Shown piece by piece: positions 1 through 6,555 of a stretch of 6,555 nucleotides of DNA. The stretch spans positions 1 through 6,555 of the forward strand of contig JBHHZJ010000140.1 in NCBI GenBank assembly GCA_046758005.1, written 5' to 3'. The DNA comes from JBHHZJ01 sp046758005 (lineage in GTDB: Bacteria; Pseudomonadota; Alphaproteobacteria; Kiloniellales; J153). Position numbers and translations under genes: made by a program. Each line of letters opens with the position of its first letter. Within the stretch, counting starts at the first letter, position 1. The notes beneath the pieces were generated by a model. The model searched no databases and was not told the origin of the DNA. It saw only the letters and a list, made by a program, of their open reading frames with translations.

Positions 1-1187
1 ACTGCGCCGAGAGCTTCGCCGAGTTCCACGCCAACAACATCCGCGACACCTTCCGCGTGCTGCTCCAGATGGCGGTGGTGCTGACCTTCGGCGCCGCCTG
101 CCCGGTGGTCAAGGTGGGCCGCATGGCCGGCCAGTTCGCCAAGCCGCGCTCGGCCCCAACCGAGGTCCAGGGCGGCGTCGAGCTGCCCAGCTACCGGGGC
201 GACATCGTCAACGCCATCGAGTTCGACGAGGCGGCGCGCGTGCCGGACCCGCAGCGCCTGATCCGCGCCTACAACCAGGCCGCCTCGACGCTCAACCTGC
301 TGCGCGCCTTCGCCCAGGGCGGCTTCGCCGACCTGCACAAGGTGCACCAGTGGAACCTGCGGTTCGTCGCCGGCAGCCCCCAGGGCGAGCGCTACGAGGA
401 GCTGGCCACCCGGATCGACGAGGCGCTGGCGTTCATGGAGGCCTGCGGCATCACCCCCGACGAGGTGGCGCAGCTGCGCGAGACCGAGTTCTACACCAGC
501 CACGAGGCGCTGCTGCTCAACTACGAGCAGGCGCTCACCCGCGTCGATAGCCTGACCGGGCAGTGGTACGACTGCTCGGCCCACTTCCTGTGGATCGGCG
601 ACCGCACGCGCCAGCCCGACGGCGCGCACGTCGAGTTCATGCGCGGCATCCACAACCCGATCGGCCTGAAGTGCGGGCCGAGCCTCGATCCGGAGGAGCT
701 CTTGCGCCTGATCGAGGCCCTCAACCCGGACAACGTGGCCGGGCGCCTGACGCTCGTTTGCCGCATGGGCGCGGACAAGGTGGAGGCCAAGCTGCCGGCG
801 CTCGTGCGCGCGGTGAAGCGCGCCGGGCGCCACGTGGTCTGGGCGTGCGATCCCATGCACGGCAATACGGTCAAGTCCTCGAACGGCTACAAGACCCGGT
901 CGTTCGACCGGATTCTCGCCGAGGTGCGCGGGTTCTTCGCCGTGCACCGGGCCGAGGGCACCTACGCCGGCGGCGTCCACTTCGAGATGACCGGGCAGGA
1001 CGTGACCGAGTGCATCGGCGGCGCCCAGGCGATCAGCGAGGCCAGCCTCGGCGACCGCTACCACACGCACTGCGACCCGCGCCTGAACGCCAACCAGGCG
1101 CTCGAGCTCGCCTTCCTGATCGCCGAGCAGCTCAAGGAGGAGCGGCGGGCGCGCGGCAGCACGGGCCGGATCGCCGCTGCGTCCTGA
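1..1187 (+). CDS. Class II 3-deoxy-D-arabino-heptulosonate-7-phosphate (DAHP) synthase, 5'-truncated by window edge
   Basis: Catalyses condensation of phosphoenolpyruvate and erythrose 4-phosphate, the first step of the shikimate pathway (cytoplasmic). The frame is open from base 3 and already reads CAESF, a conserved internal motif, so the gene begins upstream; the GTG at 57 is not the real start. Counting from that Cys as residue 1, the metal ligands expected from the Mycobacterium tuberculosis enzyme are all present at the right spacing: Cys1, His286 (DPMHG), Glu328 (HFEMTG) and Asp358 (HCDPR). The substrate-binding stretch KVGRMAGQFAKPRS spans about 37-50, and IHNPIGLKCGP follows at about 216-226. 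About 394 residues are visible; by comparison with the roughly 460-residue mycobacterial protein, some 80 N-terminal residues are missing. Codons end almost exclusively in G/C. The gene lies 38 bp upstream of pncB and could be cotranscribed with it, though no pathway link is obvious. Family assignment is secure; I give no symbol because naming varies for class II enzymes. Confidence 0.96.
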   Translation, partial: CAESFAEFHANNIRDTFRVLLQMAVVLTFGAACPVVKVGRMAGQFAKPRSAPTEVQGGVELPSYRGDIVNAIEFDEAARVPDPQRLIRAYNQAASTLNLLRAFAQGGFADLHKVHQWNLRFVAGSPQGERYEELATRIDEALAFMEACGITPDEVAQLRETEFYTSHEALLLNYEQALTRVDSLTGQWYDCSAHFLWIGDRTRQPDGAHVEFMRGIHNPIGLKCGPSLDPEELLRLIEALNPDNVAGRLTLVCRMGADKVEAKLPALVRAVKRAGRHVVWACDPMHGNTVKSSNGYKTRSFDRILAEVRGFFAVHRAEGTYAGGVHFEMTGQDVTECIGGAQAISEASLGDRYHTHCDPRLNANQALELAFLIAEQLKEERRARGSTGRIAAAS

Positions 1188-1214
1188 GGCATCGGCCGAG
1201 CCGGCCGCCACAGC

Positions 1215-1220
1215 GGAGGA
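1215..1220 (+). promoter_or_regulatory. Shine-Dalgarno sequence for pncB
   Basis: GGAGGA ends five bases before the ATG at 1226. It is the strongest ribosome-binding site in the window and fixes the pncB start, although the open frame extends far upstream inside the DAHP synthase gene. Confidence 0.75.
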
Positions 1221-1225
1221 CGACG

Positions 1226-2395
1226 ATGCCCGCCGAGGGCGCGAGACCCAAATCCTTCTCCATCGAGGCCTGGCCGGTCGAGGAGCCGGACATCGCCAAC
1301 TGGACCGACCACTACTTCCGGCGCACCAAGGAGACGGTCGGGCGCTTCGGCGACTCCATCGCGACCTACGCCCTGTTCATGCGCCGCCCGGTCGTCTCGG
1401 CGCCGCGCCTGGCCATCGACTGGCTCCGGGCGATGGCGGCGCGCCGCAACGTGCGCTTCGAGGTCGACCTGCGCTACGAGGAGAGCCGCTGGGTCGGCGC
1501 CGGCGAGCCGATCATGTACGTGACCGGCTCGCTCTATCACCTGGTCGATCTCGAGACCCTGCTGCTGCAGAAGCTGGGCGCGCCGTGCGTGGCCGCCTAC
1601 AACGCCTACACGATGTGCGCCGACCTGCCGCGGGTGGCCTTCCTGGCCATGGACGCGCGCCACTGTGCCGGCACCGAGATGGCCGAGGCCATGGCCTACG
1701 CCGCGGCCGTGGGCTCCGCGCGGGCCAGGCGCAAAGTGGGCGCGGTCGGCTTCATCGCCAACGCGACCGACGCGACCGCGCACTACTTCGGGCAGGACCG
1801 CGGCAAGGGGACCATGCCGCACGCGCTCATCGGCTACGCCGGATCGACCCTGCGCGCGGCGGAGATGTTCGACGCCTGCTTCCCCGACGAGCCGATGACC
1901 GTGCTGGTCGATTACTTCGCCCGGGAGATCACCGACACGCTGACCGTGTGCCGGCGCTTCCCGCAGCGCGCGGGCGAGGGCCGGCTGTCGGTGCGCCTCG
2001 ATACGCCGGGCAGCCGCTTCATCGAGGGCCTCGACCCGCCGGCCTCCTACGCCGCGCTCGAGCGCAACGCGCCCGCGGCGGTGCGCGGCTACCGCACCGA
2101 CGCGGAGCTGCGCTACCTGGTCGGCCCCGGCGTTTCGGCCGCCGCCATCTGGGCCCTGCGCGAGGCGCTCGATGACGAAGGCTTCGACAAGGTCAAGATC
2201 GTCGCCTCCTCCGGGTTCGACCCGGCCAAGTGCAAAGTGATGGCCGAGGCCAACGCCCCCATCGACGTGATCGGCACCGGCAGCTACCTGCCCGAGCGTT
2301 GGCCCGAGACCTACGCCACCGCCGACATCGTGGAATACGACGGCCAGCCCAAGGTCAAGGTCGGGCGCGAGTTCCTGCTGCGCAAAAAGGGTTAG
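1226..2395 (+). CDS. pncB: Nicotinate phosphoribosyltransferase (PncB/NAPRTase family)
   Basis: Converts nicotinate and PRPP to nicotinate mononucleotide, coupled to ATP hydrolysis: the committed step of the Preiss-Handler NAD salvage route, in the cytoplasm. The protein is 389 residues from the ATG at 1226, chosen because a strong GGAGGA precedes it and because the upstream part of the open frame is only an out-of-frame reading of the DAHP synthase gene. Family hallmarks: an N-terminal segment with TDHYF (27-31); KGTMPHALIG (194-203), the conserved Gly-Thr/His loop of NAPRTase/QPRTase-fold enzymes; RLDTPG (257-262); ASSGFDP (327-333); and DVIGTGSYL (347-355), the phosphate-binding end of the barrel. 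Length is typical of the shorter (~390-residue) NAPRTase branch. It lies 52 bp upstream of nadE, which completes NAD+ synthesis, so context supports the assignment. Quinolinate phosphoribosyltransferase shares the fold but is shorter and lacks this arrangement. Confidence 0.9.
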   Translation: MPAEGARPKSFSIEAWPVEEPDIANWTDHYFRRTKETVGRFGDSIATYALFMRRPVVSAPRLAIDWLRAMAARRNVRFEVDLRYEESRWVGAGEPIMYVTGSLYHLVDLETLLLQKLGAPCVAAYNAYTMCADLPRVAFLAMDARHCAGTEMAEAMAYAAAVGSARARRKVGAVGFIANATDATAHYFGQDRGKGTMPHALIGYAGSTLRAAEMFDACFPDEPMTVLVDYFAREITDTLTVCRRFPQRAGEGRLSVRLDTPGSRFIEGLDPPASYAALERNAPAAVRGYRTDAELRYLVGPGVSAAAIWALREALDDEGFDKVKIVASSGFDPAKCKVMAEANAPIDVIGTGSYLPERWPETYATADIVEYDGQPKVKVGREFLLRKKG

Positions 2396-2447
2396 GCCCG
2401 CGGCGGCCGGGCTTGCCGCCCCCGGGCTCCGCGGCTAAGTAAGCGCC
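2396..2447 (+). other. pncB-nadE intergenic hairpin-prone segment
   Basis: This 52-bp gap contains GGCGGC (2402-2407) pairing with GCCGCC (2415-2420) over a 7-nt loop. An outer CCGCGG (2398-2403) can alternatively pair with CCGCGG at 2429-2434. No T-run follows, so it is not a classic intrinsic terminator. It could modulate readthrough or protect mRNA ends, but such pairing also arises easily in sequence this GC-rich. No strong Shine-Dalgarno precedes nadE, only a weak AAGTAAG-like stretch just before GCGCC-ATG. Confidence 0.3.
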
Positions 2448-4136
2448 ATGACCGACCGGCTGTCCATCGCGCTGGCGCAGATCAACCCGGTGGTCGGCGA
2501 CATCGCCGGCAACCTGGCGCTGATCCGCCGGCGCCGGGCCGAGGCCGCGGCGCTCGGCGCCGACCTCGTGGTCACCACCGAGCTCGGCATCGCCGGCTAT
2601 CCGCCCGAGGACCTGGTCTTGAAGCCCCTGTTCCTGGACCGGGTGCGCGGGGCGGTGGAGGCCTTGGCGGCGGACACCGGCGACGGCGGGCCGGGGCTGA
2701 TCCTCGGCGCGCCGTGGCGCGAGGAGGGCGAGGTCCGCGGGCCCCTGCGCCAGCACGTGACCAACTCGGTCCTGCTGCTCGACGGCGGCGCGATCCGGGC
2801 GCGGCGCGACAAGCACGACCTGCCCAACTACGGCGTGTTCGACGAGGTCCGCGTGTTCAAGGCCGGGCCGCTAACCGGGCCGGTCAACTTCCGCGGGGTG
2901 CGCTTGGGGCTTCCGGTGTGCGAGGACCTGTGGACCCCGGAGGTGTGCGAGTGCCTCGCCGAATCGGGCGCCGAGATGCTGGTCGTGCTCAACGGCAGCC
3001 CGTACGAGATGGACAAGTTCGACGCGCGCATCCAGATGGGCGTGGCGCGGGTGACCGAGACCGGCCTGCCGCTCGTCTACGTCAACCAGGCGGGCGGCCA
3101 GGACGAGCTGGTGTTCGACGGCGGCTCGTTCGTGCTCGACGCCGAATGCGCCCTGCGCGCCCAGCTGCCGCTGTTCCGCGAGGCGCTGGTGGTGACCCAA
3201 TGGCGGCGCGGCGCGGACGGGGACTGGGCCTGCGCCGACGCGCACCGCGAAGCGCCGGAGGTGGGCATGGAGCCGGTCTACGGCGCGCTCACCCTCGGCC
3301 TGCGCGACTACGTCAACAAGAACCGCTTCCCCGGCGTGATCCTGGGCCTGTCGGGCGGCGTCGACTCGGCGCTTACGGCCGCGGTCGCGACCGACGCGCT
3401 CGGCCCCGAGCGGGTGCACTGCGTGATGATGCCCTCGCCGTATACCAGCCGGGAGAGCCTGGAGGACGCGGCCGAGGTCGCCCGCCTGCTCGGCGCGCGC
3501 CTCGACACCGTGGGCATCGAGCCGGCCATGCGCGCCTTCGAGGGCATGCTCGAGCCGATCTTCGACGCCATGGCGCCCGACACCACGGAGGAGAACGTCC
3601 AGGCCCGCTCGCGCATGATCACGCTGATGGCGATCAGCAACAAGCTCGGCCATATGCTGCTCTCGACCGGCAACAAGTCGGAGGTCTCGGTCGGCTACGC
3701 CACGCTCTACGGCGACATGGCCGGCGGCTTCAACGTGCTCAAGGACGTTTACAAGACGGCCGTGTACAAGCTCGCCCGCTGGCGAAATCAGGCGTCGCCG
3801 AAGGGCGGTCTCGGTCCGGCCGGGCGCGTGATCCCGGAACGGATTCTGACCAAGGCGCCCTCGGCCGAGCTCAGGCCGCACCAGACCGACCAGGACAGCC
3901 TGCCGCCCTACGAGGAGCTCGACGACATCCTCGAATGCCTGATCGAGGAGGAGATGGCCGTTGGCGACATCGTCGCGCGCGGCCACGACCGGGCGACGGT
4001 CGAGCGCGTCTGGCGCATGTTGGACGCGGCGGAGTACAAGCGCCGCCAGGCCGCGCCCGGCGTCAAGATCACGCGCCGCGCCTTCGGCCGCGACCGGCGC
4101 TACCCGATCGTCAACGCGTTCAGGGGGCCGGGGTGA
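2448..4136 (+). CDS. nadE: Glutamine-dependent NAD+ synthetase
   Basis: Amidates nicotinate adenine dinucleotide to NAD+ using ATP and ammonia channelled from glutamine: the last step of both de novo and Preiss-Handler NAD synthesis. It is a two-domain protein of 562 residues. The N-terminal nitrilase-like glutaminase domain (about 4-260) carries the full Glu-Lys-Cys triad: Glu45 (TTELGIAGYPPEDL), Lys122 (RDKHDLPNYGVFDE) and Cys158 (LPVCEDLW). The C-terminal synthetase domain (about 275-560) has the ATP-pyrophosphatase loop SGGVDS (302-307), STGNKSE (406-412), VGYATLYGDMAGG (415-427) and PSAELRP...DQDSLPPYE (471-489). The ATG at 2448 is chosen because MTDRLSIALAQINPVVGDI matches the usual domain start; the Shine-Dalgarno is weak. 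The C-terminus ends RRYPIVNAFRGPG. Its last 29 codons have a second copy downstream (4705-4792), so the present 3' end may be a replacement supplied by an inserted segment. The catalytic parts look intact and functional. Confidence 0.97.
   Translation: MTDRLSIALAQINPVVGDIAGNLALIRRRRAEAAALGADLVVTTELGIAGYPPEDLVLKPLFLDRVRGAVEALAADTGDGGPGLILGAPWREEGEVRGPLRQHVTNSVLLLDGGAIRARRDKHDLPNYGVFDEVRVFKAGPLTGPVNFRGVRLGLPVCEDLWTPEVCECLAESGAEMLVVLNGSPYEMDKFDARIQMGVARVTETGLPLVYVNQAGGQDELVFDGGSFVLDAECALRAQLPLFREALVVTQWRRGADGDWACADAHREAPEVGMEPVYGALTLGLRDYVNKNRFPGVILGLSGGVDSALTAAVATDALGPERVHCVMMPSPYTSRESLEDAAEVARLLGARLDTVGIEPAMRAFEGMLEPIFDAMAPDTTEENVQARSRMITLMAISNKLGHMLLSTGNKSEVSVGYATLYGDMAGGFNVLKDVYKTAVYKLARWRNQASPKGGLGPAGRVIPERILTKAPSAELRPHQTDQDSLPPYEELDDILECLIEEEMAVGDIVARGHDRATVERVWRMLDAAEYKRRQAAPGVKITRRAFGRDRRYPIVNAFRGPG
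4067..4122 (+). repeat. Direct repeat copy A: 3' end of intact nadE
   Basis: These 56 bases, inside the nadE coding region (encoding most of ITRRAFGRDRRYPIVNAF), are identical to 4723-4778. Weaker similarity extends left to about 4049 (with two small compensating indels) and right to the stop codon at 4134-4136. The spacing between copies is 656 bp, same orientation. It may be the upstream junction of an inserted segment. Confidence 0.95.
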
Positions 4137-4176
4137 GGACCCTTCCGACCGGTTCTACTTCGGCCGGCGAGGCACG

Positions 4177-4539
4177 ATGAAAAAAGTCGGACCGAACCGT
4201 GGCCCGTTTAAGACGGACGAAGCCGCCCTCGAGGCGGTCGTCGATCGTCTGGTCTCCGCCCTTCGTCCCGAGGCGATCTACCTCTTCGGCAGCCGCGCCC
4301 GCGGAAACCCTAGACCGGAAAGCGACTTCGACCTGTTGGTCGTGACCCGCTCGGAAGACGGGGAGGCCGCCTACGACTACGAGCGCGTTTACCTGCCGGT
4401 CGCCGGGCTGGGGGTGGGATGCGACATCGTTCCCTGCCCCAAGCACGACTTCGAGGCCGAGAAGGGTGCCAGGACCGGGTTGGTCAAGCGCGTGATTCGC
4501 GAAGGACGGCTGATTTATGAGCGAGACCGCACGCATTGA
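4177..4539 (+). CDS. MNT-type nucleotidyltransferase, MntA-like antitoxin of a HEPN/MNT module
   Basis: A 120-residue minimal nucleotidyltransferase. The signature GS-x10-DxD is exact: Gly38-Ser39 (LFGSRARG) and Asp50/Asp52 (SDFDLLV), with a likely third catalytic acidic residue at Asp83 (GCDIVP). In characterised MntA-HepT pairs the MNT protein neutralises the HEPN RNase by adding AMP to a tyrosine; applying this here is inference. The ATG at 4177 follows GAGG (4169-4172). The stop overlaps a HEPN-like start at 4517 by 23 nt, the usual arrangement of these pairs, but the partner is broken. About 78% of codons end in G/C (94 of 120), well below the near-saturated housekeeping neighbours, and AAA, AGA, CGT and GGA codons appear, which suggests acquisition by transfer. 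It sits between two copies of the nadE 3' end. It could now be an orphan antitoxin or be decaying; its active-site residues are intact. Confidence 0.88.
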   Translation: MKKVGPNRGPFKTDEAALEAVVDRLVSALRPEAIYLFGSRARGNPRPESDFDLLVVTRSEDGEAAYDYERVYLPVAGLGVGCDIVPCPKHDFEAEKGARTGLVKRVIREGRLIYERDRTH

Positions 4540-4680
4540 GGCGTTGCTGACGCTGGCCGCCGATGACCTCCGAGCGCGGATCAGCTTCGCAAGGACGTGG
4601 AAGCGGTGTCCTCGCTGTGTGCGGCGGCGCGCGCCTATCTGGGGTTGGATGCGAATGCCGAGGACACCCACAAGGATTGA
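4517..4680 (+). pseudogene. HEPN-domain (HepT-like) toxin remnant, internally deleted/frameshifted
   Basis: From the ATG at 4517, which overlaps the nucleotidyltransferase gene, the first ~20 codons read MSETARIEALLTLAADDLRA, typical of a HEPN protein's opening helix. The frame then degenerates into Arg/Pro/Trp-rich sequence without helix character. From about 4570 another frame (4570-4680, stop TGA) reads plausibly as protein: DQLRKDVEAVSSLCAAARAYLGLD, an amphipathic helix that could be the HEPN C-terminal helix. Intact HEPN toxins are roughly 110-140 residues with an R-x4-6-H catalytic motif; neither the length nor the motif is present, so most of the middle is gone. The two pieces together account for only about 55 codons. 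Identification of the start rests on context and style. Assigning the second piece to the same gene is a weaker inference; it may be an unrelated gene's end. Confidence 0.6.
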
Positions 4681-4696
4681 AGCTGCCGGTGACCGT

Positions 4697-4709
4697 GGAC
4701 CATTGGTCC
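4697..4709. repeat. 13-nt perfect inverted repeat at the repeat boundary
   Basis: GGACCATTGGTCC has 6-bp arms around a single central T and can extend by a wobble pair and a G-C pair on the outside. It lies exactly where similarity to the nadE 3' end begins (about 4705), so it may mark a recombination or insertion junction. A short palindrome can also occur by chance. Confidence 0.5.
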
Positions 4710-4792
4710 GCACCCGGATCAGGATCACGCGCCGCGCCTTCGGCCGCGACCGGCGCTACCCGATCGTCAACGCGTTCAAAGGACCGCTTTGA
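4705..4792 (+). pseudogene. nadE: Second, promoterless copy of the nadE 3' end
   Basis: Encodes the NadE C-terminal tail only: RITRRAFGRDRRYPIVNAFKGPL followed by TGA, against ...NAFRGPG and TGA in the intact gene. Bases 4723-4778 are identical to 4067-4122, and the two stop codons align without a gap. The last four codons differ (AGG to AAA, GGG to GGA, GGG to CTT), and the left flank carries two 1-nt compensating indels, so this is not a fresh simple duplication. It is in frame with the HEPN start at 4517, giving an accidental 91-codon open frame that I do not regard as a gene. It is either the original 3' end of nadE displaced by an insertion, or a duplicated end. Confidence 0.9.
4723..4778 (+). 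repeat. Direct repeat copy B: displaced nadE 3' end
   Basis: Identical over 56 bases to 4067-4122. The two copies bracket about 600 bp containing the nucleotidyltransferase gene and the HEPN remnant. The pattern resembles attL/attR repeats left when an element integrates at a gene's 3' end and regenerates it, but no integrase gene is visible in the window. Confidence 0.95.
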
Positions 4793-4866
4793 ACGTCGCC
4801 GCCACGGCCGTCGAAGCCCGATTCGCGCCGGGCCCGACCGGGCCGTTGCACGTGGGCGACAGGCGC
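4789..4866 (+). pseudogene. gltX: Remnant of a glutamyl-tRNA synthetase N-terminus
   Basis: From the TTG at 4789, overlapping the TGA of the displaced nadE end, the frame reads LNVAATAVEARFAPGPTGPLHVGDRRY. The stretch RFAPGPTGPLHVG closely resembles the first-strand and HIGH-type signature of GluRS (family pattern RFAPSPTG-x-LH[IV]G), with Ser replaced by Gly. After about 4866 family resemblance is lost, and the frame ends at a stop at 4963-4965, so the ~450-residue enzyme is reduced to about 26 recognisable codons. The junction suggests an ancestral overlapping nadE-gltX pair, with ATGA having become TTGA. GluQ-RS shares the RFAPSPTG motif and cannot be excluded. Confidence is moderate because the match is short, though it is specific. 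Confidence 0.65.
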
Positions 4867-4925
4867 TATCCGTGCAGCGGCCCCAGGCATGGACCGACGC
4901 CCGGGAATTTGCTACCGCTTGCCGG

Positions 4926-4954
4926 CCTCGTGCTTCCACACGCTCGGCATGAGG
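4926..4954 (-). repeat. REP-like 29-nt imperfect palindrome, first of an inverted pair
   Basis: CCTCGTGC (4926-4933) pairs with GCATGAGG (4947-4954), with one G-U wobble, around a 13-nt centre. Its reverse complement matches the adjacent element at 20 of 29 positions, including CCTCA, GAGC and GAAG, so the two are inverted copies of one degenerate repeat. It resembles a dispersed intergenic repeat with the core CTGAGC-n4-GAAG that I recall as frequent in GC-rich proteobacterial genomes; that recollection is not verified here. Confidence 0.6.
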
Positions 4955-4983
4955 CCTCACCCTGAGCCCGTCGAAGGGCGGGG
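4955..4983 (+). repeat. REP-like 29-nt imperfect palindrome, second of an inverted pair
   Basis: This element directly abuts the preceding one. Its core CCCTGAGCCCGTCGAAGGG (4960-4978) carries CCCT/AGGG arms, and outer CC-T-C and G-G-GG arms pair across the element. It lies 34 bp upstream of the cysS start, in otherwise non-coding sequence, and could act as an mRNA-end or transcription-boundary structure as well as a dispersed repeat. Between the gltX remnant and cysS (4867-5016) I see nothing else. Confidence 0.65.
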
Positions 4984-5016
4984 CGCACCCTATCCACAAG
5001 ACGACCAGCGACCGAC

Positions 5017-6465
<1,449 letters not shown>

Positions 6466-6555
6466 CGGTCGAGACCCTTAAGATCGTCATGGCCGGGCGG
6501 GATCGAGAAGATGATTCGCCGCCAAGGCACGACGATCACGAAGACAATGAGGGCA
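6466..6555. other. Post-cysS tail, no gene supported
   Basis: The 90 bases after the cysS stop are noticeably less GC-rich than the rest. Open frames run off the window from ATG at 6490 (MAGRDREDDSPPRHDDHEDNEG) and from ATG at 6511 (MIRRQGTTITKTMRA); neither matches a family I recognise. The GGCACGACGATCACGAAGAC motif resembles degenerate CACGA-rich intergenic repeats, so I treat it as intergenic. No convincing terminator hairpin with a T-run follows cysS. Confidence 0.35.

Noticed and set aside
563..1225. Upstream extension of the pncB open frame over the DAHP synthase gene
   Set aside because: Arg/Pro-rich out-of-frame reading of the DAHP synthase gene; a strong Shine-Dalgarno and family-like N-terminus place the start at 1226.
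2396..2447. Intrinsic terminator between pncB and nadE
   Set aside because: A stem can form but no T-run follows, and the pairing is easily explained by GC richness; kept only as a hairpin-prone segment.
2871..3986. Long minus-strand open frame (371 codons) opposite nadE
   Set aside because: It lies entirely antisense to a clear enzyme gene, and its His/Arg/Ala/Val-rich translation is what high GC3 on the other strand produces.
4517..4792. A continuous 91-codon open frame starting like HEPN and ending like NadE
   Set aside because: The middle (Arg/Pro/Trp-rich) looks non-coding and the tail is the duplicated nadE end falling in frame by chance; better explained as two remnants than a real fusion gene.
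4484..4999. Minus-strand open frame of 171 codons across the nadE-cysS gap
   Set aside because: Its recognisable part (FDGLRVRPHAERVEA) is simply the translated REP-like repeat pair; the rest is antisense to the remnants.

Overview
The window is very GC-rich. Its three leading genes (class II DAHP synthase, nicotinate phosphoribosyltransferase, glutamine-dependent NAD+ synthetase) and its last gene (cysteinyl-tRNA synthetase) are ordinary bacterial housekeeping genes whose codons end almost always in G or C. Protein style and gene content fit an alphaproteobacterium, perhaps Rhodospirillales-like. That assignment is inference from general family knowledge, not from a marker gene. All genes are on the plus strand.

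Layout: 1-1187 is the 3' part of a class II DAHP synthase gene (shikimate pathway entry), cut by the window edge. 1226-2395 is pncB and 2448-4136 is nadE. PncB makes nicotinate mononucleotide and NadE performs the last amidation to NAD+, so these two form a small NAD salvage unit (the adenylyltransferase between them is not here). 5017-6465 is cysS. The last 90 bases hold no gene I can support.

The unusual part is 4049-5016, between nadE and cysS. The 3' end of nadE occurs twice, 656 bp apart in direct orientation, with 56 bp identical and both copies ending at an aligned stop codon. Between the copies lies a foreign-looking MNT nucleotidyltransferase gene (4177-4539, of the MntA antitoxin type) overlapping the start of a broken HEPN (HepT-like) toxin gene. 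Immediately after the second nadE end, overlapping its stop codon, is a short decayed remnant of a glutamyl-tRNA synthetase N-terminus. It is followed by two adjacent 29-nt imperfect palindromes that look like an inverted pair of a dispersed REP-type repeat. The simplest reading is that nadE was once followed directly by gltX, that a toxin-antitoxin segment inserted at the nadE 3' end and either brought or duplicated that end, and that the segment and the gltX copy then decayed.

A second oddity is inside cysS. Codons 5' of about 5809 and after about 6288 nearly all end in G/C, while the segment between drops to about 59% in its core. The reading frame is unbroken, which suggests a mosaic gene formed by recombination with a less GC-rich relative. 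I found no tRNA, rRNA, CRISPR, transposase or integrase gene.
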